This document shows, piece after piece, positions 8,189 through 19,244 of a stretch of 64,000 nt of DNA. The notes under the pieces are model-generated. The model made no database searches. It saw only the letters and a program-made list of their open reading frames with translations, and had not been told where the DNA came from. Every line of letters starts with the position of its first letter. Position 1 is the first letter of the stretch. The DNA comes from Novosphingobium kaempferiae (GTDB lineage Bacteria > Pseudomonadota > Alphaproteobacteria > Sphingomonadales > Sphingomonadaceae), in NCBI RefSeq assembly GCF_021227995.1, contig NZ_CP089301.1, forward strand, positions 4,092,001 through 4,156,000, written 5' to 3'. The translations under genes were made by a program, and so were the position numbers.

Positions 8189-9199
8189 TCAGGCCGAAGC
8201 CTTGGCCCGCGACAGCCTGCGCCGACCGACGATGGTCGCGGCGGCCGCGCCGAACAGGATCAGCATCGGCGGTGCCGGAACGTCGGTGCCGCCCGAAGTC
8301 GTCGTGGTCGAACCGCCCGAGGACGAGCTGGAAGACGACGACGAGGAACTGGAACTGCTCGACGAAGAGCTGGTCGATCCACCCGAAGTCGAGGACGAAC
8401 CCGAGGAAGAGGACGACGAAGAGCTCGACGAAGAACCGCTGGACGAACCGCTCGAGGTGGCACCGCCCGACGAATGATCGTCGCCGCCGCTCGACGACGA
8501 GGACGATGAACTCGACGACGACGAAGAGCTCGAAGACGAGGAGGACGAACTGCTCGTGCTGGTGACGTTGCCCGAGCTGGTCGAGGTCGTCGACGTGATG
8601 CCGCCGGTCGTCGTCGTGGACGTGAGACCGCCCGTGGTGGTGGTCGAGGTCAGCCCGCCGGTGCTCGAACTGGAGGTCGAGGTGACACCACCGCTGGTCG
8701 AAGTGACGCCGCCCGAAGTCGAGGTCACACCACCGGTCGTGGAGGTGACACCGCCGCTGCTGGTCGAGGTGATGACGACGTTGCCGCCGCCTCCGCCACC
8801 GCCGCCACCGAAGAAGCCACCAAAGAACCCACCGCCGAAGCCGCCGATCGGGCCGCCACCGATCACCACCGGCGTGCCGCCGCTGCCACCGGCATAGGAC
8901 GGCGGCGGCGCGGGCGGCATGTACGGCGGGGGCATCGGCACCATCGCCATCTGCGGCTGGTCGCAGCAGGTGCGCTTGATGATCTTGCGCACGCGCTTGG
9001 TGGTGCGCGGCTGATCCTTGCGGACGATGCGCTGGGCGGGGCGCTTCACGGTCTTCACCGGCGCGGCCTTCGCCATCTTCACCTTGCGGTACTCGGTCTT
9101 GGCGGACTGCGTCTCCGCCACGTGGACGGCGCCGCCACCGATGATCGCGCAGCCTGCCGCACAGGCAGACAGTTTCGCTAGGGCCATCCGAACCGACAT
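8189..9199 (-). CDS. Ser/Thr-repeat surface protein with PEP-CTERM sorting signal
   Basis: 336-aa exported low-complexity protein. The N-terminus (MSVRMALAKLSACAAGCAII) is a signal-type hydrophobic stretch. Then come a basic region (KTVKRPAQRIVRK, KRVRKIIKRTCC), a Pro-rich region, a Gly-rich block, tandem GGVTSTS/GGLTSTTTT repeats, and three long poly-Ser runs, the longest over 20 residues. The C-terminus, VPAPPMLILFGAAAATIVGRRR, has the VP motif, hydrophobic helix and Arg-rich tail of a PEP-CTERM signal, the substrate of an exosortase. ATG at 9199 was chosen because the signal peptide starts there; an upstream in-frame ATG at 9274 only adds charged residues. Such proteins are typically cell-surface or matrix proteins. 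The exosortase is not in this window. Confidence 0.8.
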   Translation of the reverse strand: MSVRMALAKLSACAAGCAIIGGGAVHVAETQSAKTEYRKVKMAKAAPVKTVKRPAQRIVRKDQPRTTKRVRKIIKRTCCDQPQMAMVPMPPPYMPPAPPPSYAGGSGGTPVVIGGGPIGGFGGGFFGGFFGGGGGGGGGNVVITSTSSGGVTSTTGGVTSTSGGVTSTSGGVTSTSSSSTGGLTSTTTTGGLTSTTTTGGITSTTSTSSGNVTSTSSSSSSSSSSSSSSSSSSSSSSGGDDHSSGGATSSGSSSGSSSSSSSSSSSGSSSTSGGSTSSSSSSSSSSSSSSSSSSGGSTTTTSGGTDVPAPPMLILFGAAAATIVGRRRLSRAKASA

Positions 9200-9448
9200 A
9201 ATGCGTTTGCTTTCTTTGTTTCGCTGGATCGGCGAAGAGCCTCGCGGCACCTCCCATCCATCTGCCAGCAACAAACGCAGAGTCCGGTTAACGCGGCAAC
9301 GTCATTCACCGCCAATTCACCGTCCCGATGCGGGAAAGTTGGTTAATTTATCACTCCGCCCCAAGGCTTGTACCGAAACGGGACTATCGATCCGGGCAGT
9401 TGTAAAGCAGGCCGACGCTTTTAGCCGCCCGATCAGCGCCTTGCGTGG

Positions 9449-10477
9449 TCAGCCTTCCGAATCGAACAGTCCACCCTGCGGCCCCGCCGGCGGGGTCATG
9501 CCCAGATGGCTCCAGCCCCGGTCGTTGAGGCAGCGCCCCCGGGCCGTGCGGGCGATGAGGCCGAGCTGGATGAGGTAGGGCTCGATCACTTCCTCGATGG
9601 TGTCGCGCGGCTCGGAAAGGCCCGCCGCCAGCGTTTCTACTCCGACCGGCCCGCCCTTGTAGATATCCGCGATCATCCGAAGATAGCGGCGATCCTGCGC
9701 ATCGAGACCGATCGAATCGACCTCCAGTCGAGTCAGCGAATCGTCGGCAATGGCCCGCGTGATAACATCGGAGCCCGCGACATGGGCGAAGTCGCGCACG
9801 CGGCGCATCAGGCGACCCGCAACGCGCGGGGTGCCGCGCGAACGGCGTGCGATCTCGGTCGCGCCGCCCTTGTCCATGCCGATGCCGAGCAGGCCCGCGC
9901 CGCGCGTCACAACCTTCTCCAGTTCCTCGACCGTGTAGAACTGCAGGCGCACAGGAATGCCGAAACGGTCGCGCAGCGGCGTCTGCAACAGGCCTTGTCG
10001 CGTCGTCGCGCCGATCAGCGTGAACGGCGGCAGGTCGATCCGCACGGAGCGCGCCGACGGCCCCTCGCCGATGATGAGGTCCAGCGCGCGATCCTCCATC
10101 GCCGGGTAGAGCACTTCCTCGACTACGGGATTGAGGCGGTGAATCTCGTCGATGAACAGGACGTCTCCCTGCTCAAGATTGGTCAGCAGCGCGGCGAGGT
10201 CGCCCGCCTTGGCGATGACCGGGCCGGAGGTGGCGCGGAATCCCACGCCCAGTTCACGCGCGACGATCTGCGCCAGCGTCGTCTTGCCGAGGCCGGGCGG
10301 GCCGAAGAACAGCACATGGTCCATCGCCTCGCGCCGCGACTTGGCGCTCTCGATGAAGACGTGGAGGTTGTCCTTGGCAGCGGCCTGACCGACGAATTCG
10401 GCCAGTGTCTTGGGCCGCAGCGCCGCATCGGCGTCCTCGGCCTGGCGGTTGGGGGAGAGAATGGGATTGTCGGTCAT
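9449..10477 (-). CDS. ruvB: Holliday junction branch migration ATPase RuvB
   Basis: 342-aa AAA+ motor that drives branch migration with RuvA during recombinational repair. Walker A is [13 protein letters not shown] near residue 60, Walker B is LFIDEIHRL near 107, sensor 1 is [10 protein letters not shown], and the arginine-finger region is PLRDRFGI. The C-terminal winged-helix DNA-binding domain ends LFDSEG. Length is normal. It follows ruvA by 15 bases and is clearly in the same operon. No ruvC sits next to the pair, unlike many proteobacteria. Confidence 0.98.
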   Translation of the reverse strand: MTDNPILSPNRQAEDADAALRPKTLAEFVGQAAAKDNLHVFIESAKSRREAMDHVLFFGPPGLGKTTLAQIVARELGVGFRATSGPVIAKAGDLAALLTNLEQGDVLFIDEIHRLNPVVEEVLYPAMEDRALDLIIGEGPSARSVRIDLPPFTLIGATTRQGLLQTPLRDRFGIPVRLQFYTVEELEKVVTRGAGLLGIGMDKGGATEIARRSRGTPRVAGRLMRRVRDFAHVAGSDVITRAIADDSLTRLEVDSIGLDAQDRRYLRMIADIYKGGPVGVETLAAGLSEPRDTIEEVIEPYLIQLGLIARTARGRCLNDRGWSHLGMTPPAGPQGGLFDSEG

Positions 10478-10492
10478 GTCAGGTTTCGGTGC

Positions 10493-11098
10493 TTAACCGG
10501 TCGCCAGCTTGAGCGCCACGCGCACGAGGTCGTTGAGCCCGGCTTCCTCGCCCAGTTCGTCAACGGCCTTGCCCACGGCCGAAGCTGCGACGGCAGGCTT
10601 GAAGCCGAGATTCTGGAGAGCGGAGACGGCGTCCGCGCTGGCCGAACCCGGCAACGCCGCCACCGCGACACCCGGCGCTCCGGGCGCAGTCGGCATTCCG
10701 CCCGCCTTGTCCTTGAGTTCGTTGACGATGCGACTTGCGAGCTTGGGGCCGACGCCGTTGGCCCGCGCCACCATCGCCGAATCGCTCCCTGCACAGGCGC
10801 GCTGCAATTCCTCGGTCGTCAGCGCGGAGAGGATCGCCAGCGCCACTTTCGAGCCGACGCCCTGCACAGCGGTCAGGAGCCGAAACCAGTTGCGCTCCGC
10901 CCCGCTGGCGAAGCCGATGAGGCGCTGGTCGGTTTCCGAAACCTGCATCTCGGTGTGGACGACCACCCGGTCACCCCGGATGCCGAGGTGGCTCAGCGTG
11001 CGCGCGGAGCAGTGAACGAGATAGCCCACCCCGTTCACGTCGATGATCGCCCAGTCGGGGCCGGTGTCGTCGAGCAATCCTGTCAGCTTGGCGATCAT
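10493..11098 (-). CDS. ruvA: Holliday junction DNA helicase subunit RuvA
   Basis: 201-aa tetrameric junction-binding protein that loads RuvB. The N-terminal OB-fold ([20 protein letters not shown]), two helix-hairpin-helix motifs ([20 protein letters not shown] and [20 protein letters not shown]) and the small C-terminal RuvB-binding domain ([20 protein letters not shown]) are all present. Length is normal. It lies directly upstream of ruvB and 57 bases downstream of the SURF1 gene. Confidence 0.97.
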   Translation of the reverse strand: MIAKLTGLLDDTGPDWAIIDVNGVGYLVHCSARTLSHLGIRGDRVVVHTEMQVSETDQRLIGFASGAERNWFRLLTAVQGVGSKVALAILSALTTEELQRACAGSDSAMVARANGVGPKLASRIVNELKDKAGGMPTAPGAPGVAVAALPGSASADAVSALQNLGFKPAVAASAVGKAVDELGEEAGLNDLVRVALKLATG

Positions 11099-11155
11099 GG
11101 TTTGTTCCTATGGCAGCAACCGATTCGTCGCGCCAGAGGAAAAGATCGCGCTTCG

Positions 11156-11719
11156 CTAACGGCCCTGCCCCCGCCGCCGCAGGGCCAGACCGTAGATCAC
11201 CAGCGCCGTCGCCGCGAAGAAGAACCACTGCCCGGCGTAGGACAGGTGATTGTTGGGAAGGTCTGAGGGATCGGGCAGACCGTTCGCCTCGAGTCCGCCG
11301 AGTGCGGGTACAGCGACGAGTCGCGGCCCCGGCGCGATCACGCCGGTGACTTGCCCGCCCTGCCAGTCACCGGCATTGGGCTGGAGCGACCAGCCCAGCA
11401 CGACGAGCGCCGTGCCGCCACCGGGCAACGTGCATTTCGCCGTCTGCGCGACGCCCGACCTCCCTGCCGCATTCTGGCCCGCGATGCTGCTGCGCTCGGC
11501 CACCGACGTACATGTCAGGTGCGCCCGGCGATAGAGCAGGTCTTCGCCGACGCCCCTCGACGTCCACTCCACCGACACCGGATTGCGCTGTGCCGCCGCG
11601 TAATGCGCGAGCAGCGCCTCCTTCTCATGCAGCCGGCGCAACTGCCAGAAGCCGAGCGCGATCATCAGCGCGACGGCCGCCAGGACGATCAGGGTGGCGA
11701 AAACGGGAATGCGGCGCAT
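11156..11719 (-). CDS. SURF1 family cytochrome oxidase biogenesis protein
   Basis: 187-aa membrane protein: an N-terminal helix (VFATLIVLAAVALMIALGFWQL), a periplasmic domain beginning with the conserved LGFWQLRRLHEKEALL signature, and a C-terminal helix (YAGQWFFFAATALVIYGLALRRR). The family-typical NNHLSYAGQWF precedes the second helix. SURF1 assists haem a insertion into cytochrome c oxidase subunit I. ATG at 11719 gives the usual start (MRRIPVFATL); the longer frame to 11836 would run into ctaE. It is the last oxidase gene, after the hairpin at 11737-11770. It is shorter than many homologues (about 230 aa), and the middle of the periplasmic domain is compact. Confidence 0.9.
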   Translation of the reverse strand: MRRIPVFATLIVLAAVALMIALGFWQLRRLHEKEALLAHYAAAQRNPVSVEWTSRGVGEDLLYRRAHLTCTSVAERSSIAGQNAAGRSGVAQTAKCTLPGGGTALVVLGWSLQPNAGDWQGGQVTGVIAPGPRLVAVPALGGLEANGLPDPSDLPNNHLSYAGQWFFFAATALVIYGLALRRRGQGR

Positions 11720-11736
11720 GTCTTGTCCCGATGCGA

Positions 11737-11770
11737 AAAGGGCAGCCGAAGCGGTCTCCGGCTGCCCTTT
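11737..11770 (-). terminator. Hairpin with T-tract between ctaE and SURF1 gene
   Basis: 12-bp perfect stem (AAAGGGCAGCCG and CGGCTGCCCTTT) with a 10-base loop. On the minus strand it is followed by TTTTCGCAT once the A-T stem pairs are included. It lies between the ctaE stop and the SURF1 start, so it may end the main cta transcript or attenuate expression of SURF1. Confidence 0.75.
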
Positions 11771-11792
11771 CGAGTTGGTCGATCCCGATGGA

Positions 11793-12614
11793 TCAGTGCG
11801 TGGGATAGCCCCAGCCGCCCCAGATGTAGACGGCAACGAACAGGAACAGCCACACCACGTCGACGAAGTGCCAGTACCATGCCGCCGCCTCGAAACCGAA
11901 GTGCTGGCGCGGCGTGAAGTCGCCGTTGTAGGCGCGCTTGAGGCAGACGATCAGCATGATCGTGCCGACGATGACGTGGAATCCGTGGAATCCGGTAGCC
12001 ATGTAGAACGCCGAGCCGTAAGTATTGCCGCCGAAGCCGAACGGCGCGTGCAGGTACTCGTAGCCCTGGATGAACGAGAACAGCACCCCCAGCAGGATCG
12101 TCGCCCACAGGCCCTTCTTCAGCCCCTCACGATCGCCGTGGATCAGCGAGTGATGCGCCCAGGTGACGGTGGTGCCCGAGCAGAGCAGGATCAGCGTGTT
12201 GAGCAGCGGCAGCGCGAAGGGGTCCATGACCGCCTCGATCGCCTTGGGCGGCCATTGTCCGCCGACTGTCTCGGCCAGTTCCGAGGGGAACAGCGAGAAA
12301 TCGAAGAAGGCCCAGAACCAGCCGACGAAGAACATCACTTCCGAAGCGATGAACAGGATCATGCCGTAGCGCTGGTGAAGCTGCACGACCGGGGTGTGAT
12401 CGCCGGCGTGGGCTTCCTTCACGATCTTCGAAAACCACATGAACATCGAGGCAAGCAGGATCGCAAGGCCGGCCCAGGGCACGAACTTGCCGCCGGGCAG
12501 GTCGTGCATGAACAGGACCATGCCGGACGTGAACGCGAAGGCGCCGATCGTCGTCGCCAGAGGCGCGATGTCAGGCGGAAGGATATGGTAATCGTGGTGC
12601 TTCGTACCGGCCAT
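11793..12614 (-). CDS. ctaE: Cytochrome c oxidase subunit III
   Basis: 273-aa, seven-helix core subunit of the aa3-type oxidase. Recognisable stretches are YHILPPDIAPLATTIGAFAF, the membrane Glu-containing FIASEVMFFVGWFWAFFD, and the C-terminal FHGFHVIVGTIMLIVCL and HFVDVVWLFLFVAVYIWGGW. Length matches COX III. ATG at 12614 (MAGTKHHDYH) is preferred; an ATG seven codons upstream at 12635 is also possible. It lies in the oxidase operon downstream of ctaG. Confidence 0.96.
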   Translation of the reverse strand: MAGTKHHDYHILPPDIAPLATTIGAFAFTSGMVLFMHDLPGGKFVPWAGLAILLASMFMWFSKIVKEAHAGDHTPVVQLHQRYGMILFIASEVMFFVGWFWAFFDFSLFPSELAETVGGQWPPKAIEAVMDPFALPLLNTLILLCSGTTVTWAHHSLIHGDREGLKKGLWATILLGVLFSFIQGYEYLHAPFGFGGNTYGSAFYMATGFHGFHVIVGTIMLIVCLKRAYNGDFTPRQHFGFEAAAWYWHFVDVVWLFLFVAVYIWGGWGYPTH

Positions 12615-12699
12615 GGTGCCTTCGTCCCCGTTCATCCAATCTCATTTGCCGCCTGCCACCTCGAAAGGGCTGGTTGCGCAGACGGTTCCCGTATCGGCC

Positions 12700-13278
12700 T
12701 TAACTGCCGGTTTGCGCTTGGTCCAGTGTCTTTGCATCGCCCACGGAGGTGACGTGGAAGGTGTAGCTCAGCGTGATCTGCTGGACGTCCTTGTTGTCCG
12801 GATCGTCAAGGATCGCCGGATCGACGTAGTAGAGCACCGGCATGCGCACTTCCTCGCCCGGCTTCAGCGTCTGGGCGATAAAGCAGAAGCACTGGATCTT
12901 GTTGAAGTAGCGCGCGGCCTGCTCCGGCTCCACGTTGAAGCTGGCGGTGCCGGTCACGGTCTTGTCGGAAGTATTCTTCGCCCAGAACAACGCCATGTCG
13001 CGCGCGCCGATGGACACCGTATCGGTGCGCTGGAGCGGCTTGAACTGCCAGGGCATGTTCCGCTCCACATTCGCGTCGAAGCGGATCGATATCGTGCGGC
13101 CGCTGTCCTGCACGGTCGCGGCCTTGGCCTCGTCGGCGCGCTGGGTGGTTCCACCGTAACCGGTGACCTGGCAAAAGATGCGGTAGAGCGGCACCGAGGC
13201 GAAACCGAGGCCGAGCATCGCCAGCGCCGCCGAAGCGGCGGTCAGCGCGACCTTCCGGTTGGCGCCTTTCCCGCTCAT
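12700..13278 (-). CDS. ctaG: Cytochrome c oxidase assembly protein CtaG/Cox11
   Basis: 192-aa copper chaperone that delivers copper to the CuB site of subunit I. One N-terminal membrane anchor (VALTAASAALAMLGLGFASVPLYRIFCQVTGYGGTTQ) is followed by a periplasmic Ig-like domain. The copper-binding motif KIQCFCFIAQTLKPGEE and the MPVLYYVDP stretch are intact. Its ATG shares one base with the stop of the small upstream ORF (TGATG), indicating coupled translation. Length is normal. Confidence 0.96.
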   Translation of the reverse strand: MSGKGANRKVALTAASAALAMLGLGFASVPLYRIFCQVTGYGGTTQRADEAKAATVQDSGRTISIRFDANVERNMPWQFKPLQRTDTVSIGARDMALFWAKNTSDKTVTGTASFNVEPEQAARYFNKIQCFCFIAQTLKPGEEVRMPVLYYVDPAILDDPDNKDVQQITLSYTFHVTSVGDAKTLDQAQTGS

Positions 13279-13403
13279 CAGCCCATCTTCGCGATCGAGA
13301 TGAAGAATACGAGGATGACGAAGCCCGCGAGGCTGAGGCCCAGCACGCGGTTGCGGCTGCGGCGGATCTGGTCGAAATTCTTCTGCGTATCGGGGTCCGT
13401 CAT
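13278..13403 (-). CDS. Small single-span CoxF-like protein
   Basis: 41-residue ORF, MTDPDTQKNFDQIRRSRNRV followed by one transmembrane helix (LGLSLAGFVILVFFISIAKMG). It fills the gap between ctaB and ctaG. Alphaproteobacterial cta operons often carry a small one-helix ORF at exactly this place, annotated CoxF or hypothetical, and thought to be an accessory of oxidase assembly. Its stop overlaps the ctaG start by one base, and the start lies 11 bases after the ctaB stop, so it is translated within the operon. Function not demonstrated. Confidence 0.8.
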   Translation of the reverse strand: MTDPDTQKNFDQIRRSRNRVLGLSLAGFVILVFFISIAKMG

Positions 13404-13414
13404 GGTCCTGTCCG

Positions 13415-14341
13415 TCAAAGGGGGATGAAGCGGTCGACGACCAGCGCGGCGAACAGCGCGAAGAGGTACAGCACCGAGTAGGCGAAAAGCTGCTTCTCCG
13501 GCTTCATCGCGTCGTCATCGCCTCTGCGCTCGCGCAGGCCGACGCGGATCGACAGGGCGAGGAACACGGTGGAGAGCACCAGCGCCGAGATACCGTAGAT
13601 CGCGCCGCTGTGCTCGTCGCCCGGCAGCCACCAGGGCAGCGCGCTGAGCGGAAGCAGAAGCACCGCGTAGGCCATGATCTGGCGGCGGGTGGAGCGCTCT
13701 CCGGCGACGACGGGCATCATCGGGATGCCGACCTTGGCGTAGTCGGTCTTCACGAACAGCGCGAGCGCCCAGAAGTGCGGCGGGGTCCACATGAAGATGA
13801 TCGCGAAGAGCACGATCGGCATCAGCGAGACGTGCCCGGTCGCCGCGATCCAGCCGATCAGCGGCGGAAATGCGCCGGCGCCGCCGCCGATAACGATGTT
13901 CTGCGGAGTCCGGGGCTTGAGCCAGATCGTATAGACGACGGCGTAGTAGACGATGGAGATCGCCAGGATCGCGGCGGCCAGCCAGCTGATCGCGAAGCCC
14001 ATGAGAAACACTGAGGCGGCACAGAGGACGCCTGCAAAGTCACGGGCGGTGGTCCGATCGAGCCTGCCCTGCGGCAAAGGGCGCTTGGCGGTGCGCTTCA
14101 TCCCGGCGTCGAGGTCTGCCTCCCACCACTGGTTGAGAGCGGCGGCGCCGCCCGCGCCCATCGCGATGCACAGGATGGCGGTGAAGCCGAGGACCGGGTG
14201 GATGCTCTCCGGCGCGGCGAGCAGGCCGCACAGGCCGGTGAAGATCACCAGGCTCATCACGCGCGGCTTGGTCAGCGCGATGAGGTCACGCCAGTCTGCG
14301 GGGGCCGGGGTGGCCGCAGGAATCGAACTTGTGGGGGTCAT
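13415..14341 (-). CDS. ctaB: Protoheme IX farnesyltransferase (haem O synthase)
   Basis: 308-aa polytopic membrane prenyltransferase of the UbiA superfamily that converts haem b to haem o on the way to haem a. The Asp-rich substrate motif [20 protein letters not shown] is intact near residues 70-90. [19 protein letters not shown] starts the first helix, and the second polar loop has [23 protein letters not shown] at 14341 ([12 protein letters not shown]) is preferred to the ATG six codons upstream. It lies between ctaD and ctaG in the oxidase operon. Confidence 0.96.
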   Translation of the reverse strand: MTPTSSIPAATPAPADWRDLIALTKPRVMSLVIFTGLCGLLAAPESIHPVLGFTAILCIAMGAGGAAALNQWWEADLDAGMKRTAKRPLPQGRLDRTTARDFAGVLCAASVFLMGFAISWLAAAILAISIVYYAVVYTIWLKPRTPQNIVIGGGAGAFPPLIGWIAATGHVSLMPIVLFAIIFMWTPPHFWALALFVKTDYAKVGIPMMPVVAGERSTRRQIMAYAVLLLPLSALPWWLPGDEHSGAIYGISALVLSTVFLALSIRVGLRERRGDDDAMKPEKQLFAYSVLYLFALFAALVVDRFIPL

Positions 14342-14420
14342 GATGGTCCGCCCATACACCCGGGCGGCGATTCAGGCGAGTGACAGAACGTCACACCCCA
14401 GGTCGCAGCCCACGCCACTA

Positions 14421-14443
14421 CCGCCCCGGACGAGCCGGGGCGG
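14421..14443 (-). terminator. GC-rich hairpin after ctaD
   Basis: Perfect 9-bp stem (CCGCCCCGG, 5-base loop, CCGGGGCGG) just past the ctaD stop and before ctaB. There is no T-tract on the minus strand, so it is more likely an mRNA-stabilising or processing hairpin than a true terminator. Confidence 0.4.
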
Positions 14444-14453
14444 TCGCACGATA

Positions 14454-16139
<1,686 letters not shown>

Positions 16140-16168
16140 GGTGGAGACCCTGTCCTCTCGTATCGCTG

Positions 16169-17236
16169 TTATTCGGCTTCGGCGGTCGCTTCGCCGGCAG
16201 GCGCCTCGGAGGCGTCTGCAGCGGGAGCGGCGGCGGGAGCCGCAGCGGCTTCGGCGGCGGCGGGCTTCTTCCCGTCGATCTCGCCACCGGCATGGGTCAG
16301 AACCCAGGCATTGTACTTGTCACGCGGCAGTGCCTCGACGGCGATCGGCATGTAGCCGTGCTTCGCGCCGCACAGTTCCGAGCACTGGCCGTAGTAGACG
16401 CCCGGCTTCTCGATGAAGAGCACCTTTTCGTTGATGCGGCCGGGCACGGCGTCCAGCTTGAACCAGAGCGAAGGCACCGCGAACGAGTGGATCACGTCGG
16501 CGGCGGTGATCTGCAGGCGGATCGGTTCGCCCACCGGCACGACCATGCGGTTATCGACCTCGAGGTGCGACGGGCCGTCCCAGGGCTTGGAACCGACTTC
16601 GCGCACGCCGTTGTTGATCGTCGGCTCGCCCGGGATGTTCAGCATGTTCGAGATGACCTCGAAGTCGCCGTTGTCCGGGTAGCCGTAAGTCCAGAACCAC
16701 TGGTTGCCGGTGACCTTGACGGTCAGCGCGCCCTTAGGGGCCGGCTTGTACTGCTTGGCGATGAGATCGATCGAAGGCACTGCGATGCCGATCAGGATCA
16801 GCACCGGCAGCAGCGTCCACACCACTTCGAGCAGCGTGTTGTGGCTGGTCTTCGACGCGACCGGGTTGGCGCGGCGATTGAAGCGCACGATGACGATCGC
16901 CAGCAGGACCAGCACGAACAGCGAGATGATAAGGCAGATCCACAGCAGGCCGTGATGCAGCCATTCGCCGTATTGTCCCGTGGGAGAGAACTGCGACTGG
17001 AGGTTGATCCCGCCATCCACCGGCATGCCGACGCCCGGGGTCGGGGCCATCGGGGTGTAGCTGCCCGCGCTCGAAGCCTGCGCGGCGCCTTCGGCGGCAC
17101 CGGTCGCAATCGCGGAAGGAGCGGCGGGTGCATCCTGTGCAAAGCCCGGAACCGCAGCGGTCAGAACACCGGCAAGCAGAAGGCCCAGCGCCGTGGCTGC
17201 CCTTCCGATACCGAACGAAATCTTGCCGGATGTCAT
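16169..17236 (-). CDS. ctaC: Cytochrome c oxidase subunit II
   Basis: 355-aa CuA-bearing subunit. A signal peptide ([24 protein letters not shown]) is followed by an Ala-rich linker, two helices ([20 protein letters not shown] and [20 protein letters not shown]) and the periplasmic cupredoxin domain. The CuA ligands are in [15 protein letters not shown] (Cys, Glu, Cys, His, Met), and the aromatic patch is [12 protein letters not shown]. An extra Ala/Glu-rich tail of about 40 residues is added. ATG at 17236 (MTSGKISFG) is preferred; an upstream ATG at 17269 lacks support. It is the first gene of the oxidase operon and diverges from pyrE. Confidence 0.97.
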   Translation of the reverse strand: MTSGKISFGIGRAATALGLLLAGVLTAAVPGFAQDAPAAPSAIATGAAEGAAQASSAGSYTPMAPTPGVGMPVDGGINLQSQFSPTGQYGEWLHHGLLWICLIISLFVLVLLAIVIVRFNRRANPVASKTSHNTLLEVVWTLLPVLILIGIAVPSIDLIAKQYKPAPKGALTVKVTGNQWFWTYGYPDNGDFEVISNMLNIPGEPTINNGVREVGSKPWDGPSHLEVDNRMVVPVGEPIRLQITAADVIHSFAVPSLWFKLDAVPGRINEKVLFIEKPGVYYGQCSELCGAKHGYMPIAVEALPRDKYNAWVLTHAGGEIDGKKPAAAEAAAAPAAAPAADASEAPAGEATAEAE

Positions 17237-17444
17237 GGTTTTTTGCGCTTCCACTTCCTTCGAACGCACGTGTCGATTCGCTCGACCTCGCGCGCACCCC
17301 TGTTATGAAGACGTTCTGCCCTCTTTGGGCCGGGCTATACGCGGCCTTGCCGCCCGTCTCAAGCGCCTCTAGGGGAATTTTTGCCGTAACGCGCAGGCGA
17401 ACTGCGCGAGATCGCTCGAAAATCGTAACCGAGGTTAGTTGCAA

Positions 17445-18026
17445 ATGCTCGAAGAAGAGGTCCTCGCCGAATTCCGCGCCAGCAAGGCGCTGCTGGAAGG
17501 ACACTTCCTGCTCTCGTCCGGCCGCCACAGCGCGTACTATCTCCAGTGCGCCCGCGTGCTGATGAACCCCGACCGTGCCGCACGCCTTGCGGTGGCCATC
17601 GCCGCCAACCTGCCGCACGACATCCGCAAGCAGATCACCAAGGTGGTCTCGCCTGCGATGGGCGGCGTCATCATCGGCCAGGAAATGGGCCGCGCCCTGC
17701 AGATCGACGCGATGTTCGTCGAGCGCCCCACCGGCACCTTCGAACTGCGCCGCGGCTTCACGCTGGAACCGGGCGACAAGGTGCTGATGGTCGAGGACGT
17801 CGTCACCACCGGCCTGTCCAGCCGAGAGGCGATCAAGGCCATCGAGGAAGCCGGCGGCACCGTGATCGCGGCGGCCTCGCTGGTGGACCGTTCAGCGGGC
17901 TCGGTGGACCTCGGCGTGCCGTTCTTCCCGCTCGTGGCTCTGAACTTCCCGACGTATGCGCCGGACGAACTGCCGCCCGAACTCGCCTCCTCGCAAGCGG
18001 TCAAGCCCGGCAGCCGCGCCCAGTAA
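17445..18026 (+). CDS. pyrE: Orotate phosphoribosyltransferase
   Basis: 193-aa enzyme making orotidine 5'-monophosphate from orotate and PRPP in pyrimidine synthesis. The PRPP-binding motif VLMVEDVVTTGLSSREAI lies near residues 108-125. The family N-terminus LLEGHFLLSSGRHSAYYLQC and the VVSPAMGGVIIGQEMGRAL loop are present. ATG at 17445 is preferred to the in-frame TTG at 17439. It diverges from ctaC across a 208-base region, and starts a plus-strand run with pdxJ, acpS and lepB. Confidence 0.96.
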   Translation: MLEEEVLAEFRASKALLEGHFLLSSGRHSAYYLQCARVLMNPDRAARLAVAIAANLPHDIRKQITKVVSPAMGGVIIGQEMGRALQIDAMFVERPTGTFELRRGFTLEPGDKVLMVEDVVTTGLSSREAIKAIEEAGGTVIAAASLVDRSAGSVDLGVPFFPLVALNFPTYAPDELPPELASSQAVKPGSRAQ

Positions 18027-18053
18027 CGCCTCAAGTCAGATCGGGATGAGCGA

Positions 18054-18794
18054 ATGAACGTCCACAACCCCGCGCGCCTGCGCCTCGGCGTCAACATCGA
18101 CCATGTCGCGACGATCCGCAACGCGCGCGGCGGCGAGCATCCCGATCCGGCCCGCGCCGCGCAGATCGTCGCGCGCGCGGGCGGCGACGGCATCACCGTG
18201 CACTTGCGCGAGGATCGCCGCCACATCCGCGACGACGACCTGTTCCGCGTCGCCGACGCCACCGGCCTGCCGATCAACCTGGAAATGGCCGCGACCGACG
18301 AGATGCTGGAGATCGCTCTCCGCCACCGTCCCCACGCCGCCTGCATCGTGCCCGAGCGGCGCGAGGAGCGCACGACCGAGGGCGGTCTGGATGCGGCGGG
18401 CCAGCACAACCGGCTCGCGCCGATCGTGGCCCGCCTGTCGGACGCTGGCATCCGGGTCAGCCTGTTCATCGCCCCCGAGCCGCGCCAGATCGAAGCGGCG
18501 ATGAAGCTCGGCGCGCCGGTCGTGGAGTTCCACACCGGCGAATATGCCCATGCCGAGGGTGAGCAGGTCGCGCACGAACTGCGCCGCATCGTCGACATGG
18601 CGGCGCTCGCGGCCAAGAACGGCATCGAGCCGCACGCCGGGCACGGCCTCACTTACGAGAACGTGCAGCCCATCGCGGCCATTCCGCAACTGGCGGAACT
18701 CAACATCGGCCACTACCTCATCGGCGAGGCGATCTTCATCGGGCTGGAAGCCAGCGTGAAGAAGATGCGCGCGCTGATGGATGAGGTGCGGTGA
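18054..18794 (+). CDS. pdxJ: Pyridoxine 5'-phosphate synthase
   Basis: 246-aa TIM-barrel enzyme joining 3-amino-2-oxopropyl phosphate and deoxyxylulose 5-phosphate in vitamin B6 synthesis. Signature stretches are [69 protein letters not shown] and [13 protein letters not shown]. Length is normal. It lies 27 bases after pyrE and is followed closely by acpS, the usual sphingomonad order. Confidence 0.98.
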   Translation: MNVHNPARLRLGVNIDHVATIRNARGGEHPDPARAAQIVARAGGDGITVHLREDRRHIRDDDLFRVADATGLPINLEMAATDEMLEIALRHRPHAACIVPERREERTTEGGLDAAGQHNRLAPIVARLSDAGIRVSLFIAPEPRQIEAAMKLGAPVVEFHTGEYAHAEGEQVAHELRRIVDMAALAAKNGIEPHAGHGLTYENVQPIAAIPQLAELNIGHYLIGEAIFIGLEASVKKMRALMDEVR

Positions 18795-18819
18795 TGACGA
18801 AGGCAGCGGGAGCGCAGGC

Positions 18820-19224
18820 ATGATCATCGGCCTCGGCTCGGACCTGTGCAACATCGAGCGGATCGCCAGTTCGCTCGAACGCTACGGCGACCGCTTCCTC
18901 AACCGCGTCTTCACCGAAGTCGAGCGCGCCAAGGCCGCGCGCCGTCCGCACACCATCGCGGGAACGCTCGCCAAGCGTTTCGCCGCCAAGGAGGCGTTCT
19001 CCAAGGCGGTCGGCACCGGGTTCAAGGCGGGCGTGTTCATGAAGGACATCGGCGTCGTCAACGCGCCCTCCGGCGCGCCGACGCTGGCGCTGACCGGCGG
19101 CGCGAAGGCACGGCTCGATTCCATGATTCCCGCCGGCCACGAAGCCGTGGTTCACCTGACACTCACCGACGATCACCCATGGGCGCAGGCCTTCGTCATC
19201 ATCGAAGCGCGCCCCCTCCCTTGA
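18820..19224 (+). CDS. acpS: Holo-[acyl-carrier-protein] synthase
   Basis: 134-aa phosphopantetheinyl transferase that activates acyl carrier protein. The Mg/CoA motif [14 protein letters not shown] near residue 2 and the catalytic stretch [18 protein letters not shown] near residues 47-64 are intact. ATG at 18820 gives the canonical N-terminus; the frame is open further upstream but the earlier ATG adds only a non-conserved 13 residues. It lies 25 bases after pdxJ. Confidence 0.96.
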   Translation: MIIGLGSDLCNIERIASSLERYGDRFLNRVFTEVERAKAARRPHTIAGTLAKRFAAKEAFSKAVGTGFKAGVFMKDIGVVNAPSGAPTLALTGGAKARLDSMIPAGHEAVVHLTLTDDHPWAQAFVIIEARPLP

Positions 19225-19244
19225 ACGCCGAGTCCCCCCAAGAC

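Noticed and set aside
8556..8897. Plus-strand frame rich in Val and Pro opposite the Ser-rich gene
   Set aside because: It mirrors the Gly/Thr/Ser repeats of the PEP-CTERM gene and lacks a ribosome site, and the minus-strand protein has both export and sorting signals.
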